Shown here in pieces: positions 6,340 through 12,030 of a DNA stretch of 12,030 nt. This DNA is from SIG480 sp045595605. GTDB taxonomy: Bacteria; Bacillota; Clostridia; Oscillospirales; JAAYXM01. Both the position numbers and the translations under genes were made by a program. The DNA lies in NCBI GenBank assembly GCA_045595605.1, contig JAZOAS010000097.1, forward strand, positions 1-12,030, given 5' to 3'. Position 1 is the stretch's first letter; each line of letters begins with the position of its first letter. Below the pieces are notes generated by a model. That model was not told the DNA's origin and ran no database searches. It saw only the letters and a program-made list of their open reading frames with translations.

Positions 6340-7488
6340 ATGTCAAAGTTTTTAAAGAAAATCATTTCGCTTTCACTTACAGCAATTATGCTGTTTGCGT
6401 TAGTTGTTCCGCTTTCGGCAGGTGCTTTCGAAATGCCTATGTTCGTGGTTTCCGTATATACAGAAGGTGGCGGTGATATACTTTGCGAGAGACCGATGTA
6501 TAATATGGGTGAAATCGTAAATATCAGCGCGGTACCTAATGAAGGTTATGTTTTCTATTGCTGGATATCGGACGATGTCGTGTTTGAGAACCCCGCATCG
6601 CAAATTACAAGGTTTGTCATGCCGGCAAAGAATGTAGAGATAAGAGCGGTTTTTGCGATAGCTCAGAATGTTGCACAGAACACAGTCAGTGTTACTTTCG
6701 ATACTATGGGCGGAAGTGAGTTTGCTCCTGTTGAGTTTTCTGTCGGAGCGATGTGTCCGGAGCCTACGACAGTTCCGACAAAACAGGGATATGTTTTTGA
6801 AGGTTGGTATGCCGACTCGCTCTGTACATTGCCGTTTGACTTCTCATCGCCGATTTACGCTTCAACCTTTGCCTATGCAAAGTGGTCTCCGGTAATTGAA
6901 GAAGTAAAGGAGAATACCTTTTCAGATGTAAAGGAGAGCGATTGGTTCTATAAGCATGTCATGTCGCTTGCTGAGAAGAACATCATTTCCGGAATGGGAA
7001 AGAACGCGAGCGGGGTTCCGTATTTTGCACCAAAGGCAAATATTACCCGTGCTCAGTTTGTAACGATTCTTTCAAATATGGCGGGCGATAATCTGTACAA
7101 GGAAACCGATGTTTCGGCGATTTTTGACGATGTAAAGAACGATGCATGGTATGCAGATGCGGTAGCGTGGGCATATTCAACTGGCGTTGCAAGCGGAACA
7201 GGAAACAAAACCTTCAGCCCTGAGAAGAATATCACCCGTCAGGATATGGCGGTGATGATTTCGAACTATGCTGCAAAGGTTGCGAAGATAACACTTTCGG
7301 ACGATGTAGCGAGGGTTGATTTTGCAGACAGCAAGCAGATTTCAGACTATGCCGTTGCGAGTGTTGAGGCTATGCAGCGTGCAGGAATCATCTCCGGTCG
7401 CGGCGGAAACCTCTTTGCTCCGCGCGCTTTTGCAACCCGTGCAGAAACAAGCAAAATGATAGATGTTCTTCTGACAATGATTAATTAG
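6340..7488 (+). CDS. Secreted SLH-domain protein with InlB-type repeats
   Basis: This is a predicted cell-wall-anchored surface protein of 382 residues. The signal peptide MSKFLKKIISLSLTAIMLFA probably ends near SAGA (residue 28). Residues 34-106 resemble a divergent InlB B-repeat (rising GYVFYCW and FVMPAKNVEIRAVF). Residues 115-182 are a Listeria-Bacteroides (Flg_new-type) repeat with VTFDTMGG, GYVFEGWY and AYAKW. Three SLH domains follow at about 194-247, 261-313 and 327-378, carrying ITRAQ, ITRQD and ATRAE. The ATG at 6340 is preceded by AAGGGAG at 6322-6328; the spacing of 11 bases is slightly long. The gene is divergent from the larger SLH gene and ends at a strong terminator. The InlB-like part suggests adhesion or surface display, but no ligand can be inferred. 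Domain calls are confident, the biological role is not. Confidence 0.9.
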   Translation: MSKFLKKIISLSLTAIMLFALVVPLSAGAFEMPMFVVSVYTEGGGDILCERPMYNMGEIVNISAVPNEGYVFYCWISDDVVFENPASQITRFVMPAKNVEIRAVFAIAQNVAQNTVSVTFDTMGGSEFAPVEFSVGAMCPEPTTVPTKQGYVFEGWYADSLCTLPFDFSSPIYASTFAYAKWSPVIEEVKENTFSDVKESDWFYKHVMSLAEKNIISGMGKNASGVPYFAPKANITRAQFVTILSNMAGDNLYKETDVSAIFDDVKNDAWYADAVAWAYSTGVASGTGNKTFSPEKNITRQDMAVMISNYAAKVAKITLSDDVARVDFADSKQISDYAVASVEAMQRAGIISGRGGNLFAPRAFATRAETSKMIDVLLTMIN

Positions 7489-7500
7489 AAAGTAAAGATG

Positions 7501-7540
7501 AAAATCCCTGAAATGCCATACGGTATTTCAGGGATTTTTT
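7501..7540. terminator. Strong bidirectional terminator between the convergent SLH and GerMN genes
   Basis: AAAATCCCTGAAAT (7501-7514) pairs perfectly with ATTTCAGGGATTTT (7525-7538). Three more inner pairs (one wobble) close on a four-base ATAC loop. A six-T run (7535-7540) follows on the plus strand, and a shorter T-tract is available on the minus strand. The stop codon of the GerMN gene (7539-7541) touches it. Confidence 0.9.
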
Positions 7541-8417
7541 AGTCTTCAAGAAGTTCTTTTGCATTTGTCAAGGGAGCAGAAAGAGTGTAGTAAACATATC
7601 CGTAGCCGTCGTTTCCGTCAATAAGGAACTTTACGCTGTCTATTTTCGGAAGCTCTGTGAGTGTATTTACTATGGAGTAAAGAATTGTAGTTTCTTCCTC
7701 TTTTCTGTGTTTTGCGGAAGTTATAAACTGCGAAGAAACATCCACGATGCAGGTTCCGCCGTCAATGTAAACATCGTTGAGTACCGTGCCGGTCGGGAAG
7801 GGGCTTATGACATCAGCGGAACCGCTTCCTGCCATAAGAAGCTCGACAACCGCGCGCTCAAGCGTTTTTTCGCCAGAAAGCTGAATGGTTTTCTCTGTGG
7901 GTACAGCATCCGTATAGTCTTTGTTTACATAATAAAGATTTACGACATAGGAATCATAATATGTCTGTGGCAGAGTTGAAATAAAACTGTCAGCCGCGAA
8001 GGTTAAAGTCTCTTCGCCACAGGTGATTGCAAGCGATCTCGTTTCAGGAAGTGTGAGCATCGTGCTTGAGAGTGCGAAGTTAAGTGCGGCGCGCGCGTCA
8101 GCAGAAAGGTCGTTGTAAGTGGGGGAGAGTGTGAGATTACAAATTCCGTCGTCATAGGAAGAATCAAGAAGGTGCACATTTTTTGGAATAGCGGAGACAA
8201 ACTTTCTGTCTGACGGATGAGAAAGAAGAGAATAAAGCTCTTTTATTGCATCATTGTTGGTCAAAGCTTTGAGGTGAGACTCGGTAAAAACAATTTGGTT
8301 TGGATTGTTATGCTCGAAATATGAGAGCTTGCAGGTAAGCGTGTTATCGTTCGGGCCTGATGTACAAGCCGTAAATGAAGCGATAAGGAGCATCAGAATA
8401 AAAAACTTTTTGATCAT
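7539..8417 (-). CDS. Lipoprotein with two GerMN domains
   Basis: The product is 292 residues. MIKKFFILMLLIASFTACTS is a lipoprotein signal with the probable lipidated Cys18; the lipobox F-T-A-C is slightly atypical at -3. Two GerMN domains follow, at about 27-135 and 157-270. The second is the better match, with VELLMAGSGS, PFPTGT, GTCIVDVSSQF, ILYSIVNTLTELP and VKFLIDG. GerMN occurs in the spore germination protein GerM and in actinobacterial LpqB, so the domain alone does not prove a role in sporulation. The start is fixed by GGAGG seven bases upstream and by the ATGA overlap with the stop codon of the histidine kinase gene, which implies translational coupling. I infer that it sits on the outer face of the membrane and may act with the kinase. 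It is the last gene of the cluster, directly before a strong terminator. Confidence 0.88.
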   Translation of the reverse strand: MIKKFFILMLLIASFTACTSGPNDNTLTCKLSYFEHNNPNQIVFTESHLKALTNNDAIKELYSLLSHPSDRKFVSAIPKNVHLLDSSYDDGICNLTLSPTYNDLSADARAALNFALSSTMLTLPETRSLAITCGEETLTFAADSFISTLPQTYYDSYVVNLYYVNKDYTDAVPTEKTIQLSGEKTLERAVVELLMAGSGSADVISPFPTGTVLNDVYIDGGTCIVDVSSQFITSAKHRKEEETTILYSIVNTLTELPKIDSVKFLIDGNDGYGYVYYTLSAPLTNAKELLED

Positions 8418-9799
8418 ATGTACGCCTCCTCTGCGGAAAGACTCTGGAAAACGACCGTAAAGCGCGAACCGCCGCACGGTGATTCAGAGATTGTGATGGT
8501 ACCTCCAAAGCTTTCAACATTACGCTTTACTATCGCAAGACCGAGACCGCTGCCACCGCGACCGTCATGCTTTCGTGATTTGTCAACGCGGTAAAAACGC
8601 TCAAAGACCTGTTCGCGGAATTCCGGAGCAATACCGATTCCGCTGTCGTCAACAATGAATGTACATTTCCCGTTTTTTGAAAAGAGAAAGACATTGATAT
8701 ATCCACCGGGGTTATTATACTTTATCGCATTGTCAATGATGTTGCTGATTATCTGGCTTGTTCCTTCCATTTCGCCGAGAATTATACAGTCTTCTTCAAT
8801 ATAGCTGTTTATCGTGATACTCTTATCATCAGCAAACGGAGTTAAATTGGAAATAGACTTGTAGATGATTTCAGAGACCGGAACGGGCGAAAGGGTGGAC
8901 ACGCTGTTGTTATCAAGTCGTGAGAGAACGAGAAGCTTTTCGGCAGTGTGTGACATTCTGTCAACCTCAAGAACGATATCATCGAGAAACTCCTTTGTTG
9001 TCTCGGGGCTTACATTTTCGGTTCCCGTTATTGACTCGCATAGGAGTTTTATTGCAGAAAGTGGTGTTCGAAGCTCGTGCGAGGCATCAGAAACGAAAGC
9101 CTGACGCATCTGCTGGACATAATCAAGCTCTTCGTATATCTTGTTGAATTCCTCAACGATAGGCGTTGTTTCATCGTGGCTGAGAACCGGTATCTTTTCG
9201 GTTCCCGAGTTCTCGCGTGACTTTTTGACTAAGGACATAAGACGCGAAAGTCGCGCTTTAAGAAGATGTGAAACATACGCAAAAAGAAGAAGGAAAAAGA
9301 GAATTGTTATTCCCGAAGAAATCAAAAGCGACAAGAAGAGCGAATTTAAGGTCTGCTTTAAAGATGGGTCGCTTTCTAAAATGAGGAGCGTGCCACGGAT
9401 GTTGCCTTCTTCTACAAAAGGAATTGCGAATATACTCTCGATTGAGCCGGAGATGATAGAGCTTTCAAAGAAAGCGTCACCTTTCAAGGCAGATAGAGTT
9501 GACGGAACAAAAAGAATTTTTGAAGTGGTTTTTTCGATGTCTGAACTGTCATATATGACTTTAAGCTCTTCATCGGTAATAATGACTCGTTTTTTTACTC
9601 CTGACCAGGGAAAGAGTGAGTGGTCGGGAATCGAACCATAAGCCGAAAACGACGCCGAAAAATCCGACGCCGCTTGCTGAAGTTCAGTTTTTTTGTTTGA
9701 AAAAGCAGCTGAAGAGAGGCCGGAATATACGGTATATGTATAAGAAAATACCGTAATTACAGCAAAGAAAATGCAAAGAGAAAAAACTCTCAGCGACAT
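8414..9799 (-). CDS. Membrane sensor histidine kinase (PhoR/WalK-like)
   Basis: This is the sensor of a two-component system that autophosphorylates and passes phosphate to the adjacent regulator. The 461-residue protein has a membrane helix at about 4-26, an extracytoplasmic region of about 125 residues and a second helix near 153-177. A degenerate HAMP-like linker ending in FNKIYEEL follows. The catalytic part is complete: the H-box SDASHELRTP with His241, an N-box IIDNAIKYN with Asn357, the G1 box DDSGIGI (384-390), FERFYRVDKSR, and the G2 box GGSGLGLAI. The start is uncertain. The ATG at 9797-9799 lies 28 bases after the regulator's stop codon but has a weak ribosome binding site. A TTG at 9848-9850 inside the regulator gene would add 17 residues but has GGGGAG directly abutting it. 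The 3' end overlaps the GerMN lipoprotein gene by four bases. The signal sensed is unknown; the neighbourhood points to the envelope. Confidence 0.93.
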   Translation of the reverse strand: MSLRVFSLCIFFAVITVFSYTYTVYSGLSSAAFSNKKTELQQAASDFSASFSAYGSIPDHSLFPWSGVKKRVIITDEELKVIYDSSDIEKTTSKILFVPSTLSALKGDAFFESSIISGSIESIFAIPFVEEGNIRGTLLILESDPSLKQTLNSLFLSLLISSGITILFFLLLFAYVSHLLKARLSRLMSLVKKSRENSGTEKIPVLSHDETTPIVEEFNKIYEELDYVQQMRQAFVSDASHELRTPLSAIKLLCESITGTENVSPETTKEFLDDIVLEVDRMSHTAEKLLVLSRLDNNSVSTLSPVPVSEIIYKSISNLTPFADDKSITINSYIEEDCIILGEMEGTSQIISNIIDNAIKYNNPGGYINVFLFSKNGKCTFIVDDSGIGIAPEFREQVFERFYRVDKSRKHDGRGGSGLGLAIVKRNVESFGGTITISESPCGGSRFTVVFQSLSAEEAYI

Positions 9800-9827
9800 A
9801 TTTTCAAAAAGTTTTTTAAACTTACTG

Positions 9828-10508
9828 CTATGCTTTAAAATAGTATCCAACTCCCCATTTAGTCAGAATATAGTCAGGCTTTGCAGGGTTAGCCTCGAGC
9901 TTTTCGCGAAGTCTTCTTATGTGAACATCAACTGTGCGCATATCGCCGGGATACTCATAACCCCATACTATGTTGAGAAGATTCTCTCTGCTGTAGACCC
10001 TGCCGGGATTTCGCATAAAGAGCTCAATAAGGTCAAATTCTTTTGCTGTGAGCTGAACGAGGGCGCCGTCAATGTATGCGTTTCGCTGTTCGGTGTCAAG
10101 TATGAGCGAATCGCAGATGAGGCGGGTGTTTTTGAATTTTGCATCATTAGAGCCTGAGCGCCTGAGAATCGCGCGGACGCGTGACTTGAGCTCAAGTATG
10201 TTGAAAGGCTTTGTGAGGTAGTCGTCAGCGCCGTACTCGAAGCCAAGGAGCTTATCGGTGTCCTCACTCTTTGCGGTGAGCATAATTATAGGAACGGTCG
10301 AGAACTCCCTGATTCTGCGGCAAGCCTCAAGACCGTCGAGGCGCGGCATCATAAGGTCAAGAATAACGAGGTCGAGATGAATATTCTTGATAATCTCGAG
10401 CGCTTCCTCGCCGTTATATGCAGTTTCAACCTCATATCCTTCGTTTTCAAGGTTGAATTTTATTCCCTTAACGATAATCTTTTCATCATCGGCAACAAGT
10501 ATTCGCAT
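9828..10508 (-). CDS. OmpR/PhoB-family response regulator
   Basis: This is a DNA-binding transcription factor activated by phosphorylation, 226 residues and full length. The receiver domain (1-115) has the acidic pair Asp7 and Asp8, the phospho-acceptor Asp51 in LDLMMP, Thr78 in MLTAK and Lys100 in LTKPF. The C-terminal winged helix (about 130-226) shows LTAKEFDLIELF, GRVYSRENLL, and TVDVHIRRLREKL in the recognition helix, ending in the usual GVGYYF. The ATG at 10506-10508 has AAAGGAG seven bases upstream. The gene lies 27 bases after the ComEA-like gene and directly before the histidine kinase gene, its likely partner. It resembles WalR/PhoP/MtrA-type regulators in general form, but I cannot assign it to one of these from sequence alone. 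Confidence 0.95.
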   Translation of the reverse strand: MRILVADDEKIIVKGIKFNLENEGYEVETAYNGEEALEIIKNIHLDLVILDLMMPRLDGLEACRRIREFSTVPIIMLTAKSEDTDKLLGFEYGADDYLTKPFNILELKSRVRAILRRSGSNDAKFKNTRLICDSLILDTEQRNAYIDGALVQLTAKEFDLIELFMRNPGRVYSRENLLNIVWGYEYPGDMRTVDVHIRRLREKLEANPAKPDYILTKWGVGYYFKA

Positions 10509-10535
10509 AACAGTTCTCCTTTCATAGTCAATGCG

Positions 10536-10859
10536 TTAAACTTCTATACAATCTTTAATGGCATCAAAGGTTGTCTTGCTGATGCCACGGACATTACATA
10601 TATCATCGGGCTCATTAAACGGACCGTGAGAGTTTCTGTATTCAACAATTCTTTCTGCAATAGCCGGGCCGATTCCTTCAAGCATGTCAAGCTCTGAGGG
10701 CTCTGCAGAGTTAATGTTTATAAGGTATGGGGAAGCTGGAACTTCTGGATTTTCAATATAAGAAGTCGTTTTGTTGGAATGCAGTGACAGGGCAAAAAAC
10801 ACAATTACAAAAATAACGGTTATGATGCTGAGAAGTTTTTCCTGTCGCGAAAGTTTCAT
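10536..10859 (-). CDS. Short ComEA-like membrane-anchored helix-hairpin-helix protein
   Basis: The product is 107 residues. An N-terminal membrane anchor (about 9-26, LLSIITVIFVIVFFALSL) and a short linker precede a ComEA-type helix-hairpin-helix pair (about 46-107). Its hallmarks are ININSAEPSELDMLEGIG, IAERIVEYR, GPF and DICNVRGISKTTF. ComEA proteins bind double-stranded DNA outside the membrane during natural transformation. Full ComEA is about twice this length and usually carries an SLBB domain before the HhH part; that domain is absent here. The ATG has AAGGAG five bases upstream. It stands 27 bases before the response regulator gene with no terminator between them, so it is probably the first gene of that operon. 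No comEB or comEC gene lies nearby in the window. DNA binding is inferred from the fold; a role in competence is not shown. Confidence 0.85.
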   Translation of the reverse strand: MKLSRQEKLLSIITVIFVIVFFALSLHSNKTTSYIENPEVPASPYLININSAEPSELDMLEGIGPAIAERIVEYRNSHGPFNEPDDICNVRGISKTTFDAIKDCIEV

Positions 10860-10875
10860 AATGGCTCCTTAACTG

Positions 10876-10904
10876 TTGTCTTATTAAAAGAAATCTGTTA
10901 TAAT
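10876..10904 (+). promoter_or_regulatory. Sigma-A-type promoter of the D-Ala-D-Ala carboxypeptidase gene
   Basis: TTGTCT (10876-10881), a 17-base spacer and consensus TATAAT (10899-10904) with an extended -10 TG (10896-10897) predict a start near 10911, only about 24 bases before the ATG. I found no equally clear promoter for the divergent ComEA-like gene. Confidence 0.75.
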
Positions 10905-10934
10905 ATTCTCATCAAGAAAAGGTGAGTGAGAAGA

Positions 10935-12030
10935 ATGAACAAAATAAAGGTTGTTTCTCTTGTTTTAGCGCTTATGCTCTCTCTTTCCGTGTTTGCAGGA
11001 GCGATTGAGAGTATAGATATAGACTCCAAGGCGTCGATACTGATAGATGCTACCGACGGTCATGAGCTGTATGCGGAAAACGCTGATACGAAACAGTACC
11101 CCGCGAGTATAACAAAGCTTATGACGGCGCTTCTCGTTGCAGAAAATATAACTGATTGGAGCGAGGTCATAACTGCAAATGAAAGTGCATTTGACGGCCT
11201 CTCTCTTGCGGGAAGCAGTGTCGGAATCAAAGCGGGAGAGAAGATGTCGGTTGACAATCTTATGATCTGTATGCTTGTAGCGAGTGCCAATGAAGCGGCA
11301 AACATTCTCGCTGAAAGAGTTTCGGGTAGTGTTGATGCGTTTGTAGAGCTTATGAACAGCCGAGCAGCAGAGCTTGGGCTTACGGGTACGCACTTCGTAA
11401 ACACCAACGGACTCCACGACGAAGACCATTACACAACTGCGCGCGATGTCGCAAAGATTGCAATGGAGGTCAGAAAATACCCGCGTCTTCGCGAGATATA
11501 CGGAATGGATAAAGCAACAATCCCTGCGACCAACATAGGGAAAGAAAGATTCTTCTTCACAACAAATTCACTCATATCGAGATACAAAGAGCTAGGATAC
11601 ATATACTCCCGTGCAAACGGTATGAAAACCGGAAGCACAACTCCTGCGGGGCTCTGCCTCGCGGCGAGTGCCGAGTATAAGGGGGAGGAACTGATATCCG
11701 TAGTTTTAGGTGCGAAGAAGGACGAAGAAACGGGCAAGAAGGGGAATTTTGTCGAATCGAAGAGACTTCTTGTCTGGGGGTTTGAAAATTTCAAACGCGC
11801 TATGCTTCTTTCATCATCCGAAGCGGTATGTGAGGTTCATGTAGAATCTGCAAAGGACCGCGATTATGTCATCGCTCATACGGAAGAGGACTATGAAGTT
11901 CTTATGCCCAAGGACTTTGACGAGTCAAAGGTTGAGTTTGTGACTGATACGATAGCGGAGCTTGAGGCTCCCGTCAACAAGGGCGACAAAATCGGCACCG
12001 TAACCGTAAAGTATGACGGTAAGGACTACA
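10935..12030 (+). CDS. D-alanyl-D-alanine carboxypeptidase, DacF/PBP5-type (N-terminal part; runs off the right edge)
   Basis: This is a penicillin-binding protein of peptidase family S11 that removes the terminal D-Ala from peptidoglycan pentapeptides outside the membrane, limiting cross-linking. About 365 residues are visible with no stop codon before the edge. The signal peptide MNKIKVVSLVLALMLSLSVF ends near AGA (residue 23). The catalytic motifs are S-x-x-K in PASITKLM (Ser58, Lys61), S-x-N in VASANEA (Ser117, Asn119) and K-T-G in NGMKTGST (231-233). From about residue 295 the sequence looks like the PBP5 C-terminal beta domain; the usual C-terminal amphipathic membrane anchor would lie beyond the window. 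The ATG at 10935 follows AGGTGAG (10920-10926) with an eight-base gap. It is divergent from the ComEA/two-component cluster, so shared control is possible but not shown. Confidence 0.93.
   Translation, partial: MNKIKVVSLVLALMLSLSVFAGAIESIDIDSKASILIDATDGHELYAENADTKQYPASITKLMTALLVAENITDWSEVITANESAFDGLSLAGSSVGIKAGEKMSVDNLMICMLVASANEAANILAERVSGSVDAFVELMNSRAAELGLTGTHFVNTNGLHDEDHYTTARDVAKIAMEVRKYPRLREIYGMDKATIPATNIGKERFFFTTNSLISRYKELGYIYSRANGMKTGSTTPAGLCLAASAEYKGEELISVVLGAKKDEETGKKGNFVESKRLLVWGFENFKRAMLLSSSEAVCEVHVESAKDRDYVIAHTEEDYEVLMPKDFDESKVEFVTDTIAELEAPVNKGDKIGTVTVKYDGKDY

Noticed and set aside
8418..8477. Longer start for the GerMN lipoprotein inside the kinase gene
   Set aside because: The ATG at 8417 has an ideal GGAGG and overlaps the kinase stop codon as ATGA, and only that start puts the lipoprotein signal at the N-terminus.
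11283..11291. SAN instead of the textbook SGN catalytic motif in the carboxypeptidase
   Set aside because: The motif is S-x-N, and Ala at the middle position is common in DacF-type enzymes, so this is not an anomaly.
10965..11794. Minus-strand open frames of 115-154 codons opposite the carboxypeptidase gene
   Set aside because: They are antisense to a clear S11 peptidase with all three catalytic motifs and have no recognisable domains.

Overview
The window looks like chromosomal DNA of a low-to-moderate GC Gram-positive anaerobe of class Clostridia. The grounds are strong AGGAG-type ribosome binding sites, sigma-A promoters with exact 17-bp spacers, an archaeal-type prolyl-tRNA synthetase beside an archaeal-type phosphoglycerate mutase, S-layer-homology (SLH) proteins, a GerMN-domain lipoprotein and a DacF-like carboxypeptidase. 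An Oscillospirales/Ruminococcaceae-like source is my inference, not a demonstrated fact. I see no rRNA, tRNA, CRISPR array, transposase or phage gene.

Layout. Positions 1-1667 (minus strand) hold an apgM-proS operon, with proS running off the left edge. A compact divergent promoter region (1668-1823) separates it from a plus-strand guanylate-kinase-like gene (1824-2387). Next comes a 318-base non-coding stretch (2388-2705). It is framed by a ~41-bp imperfect inverted repeat, carries three internal hairpins, and ends at the stop codons of the two converging genes. Positions 2706-6083 (minus) encode a 1125-residue secreted protein with six beta-sandwich-like repeats and three C-terminal SLH domains. 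A second divergent promoter region (6084-6339) separates it from a 382-residue SLH protein with InlB-type repeats (6340-7488, plus).

A strong bidirectional terminator (7501-7540) closes that gene and also a minus-strand cluster running from 10859 down to 7539: a short ComEA-like helix-hairpin-helix protein, an OmpR-family response regulator, a membrane histidine kinase and a GerMN lipoprotein. The last two overlap by 4 bp. Divergent from this cluster, a D-alanyl-D-alanine carboxypeptidase gene starts at 10935 and runs off the right edge.

Taken together, the right two thirds are about the cell envelope: two SLH-anchored surface proteins, a peptidoglycan carboxypeptidase, and an envelope-type two-component system with its own lipoprotein. 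The order response regulator, kinase, GerMN lipoprotein recalls the actinobacterial mtrA-mtrB-lpqB operon and is the most interesting functional lead. The inverted-repeat element between the guanylate kinase and the large SLH gene is the most interesting non-coding structure. Nothing here clearly amounts to a wholly new system.
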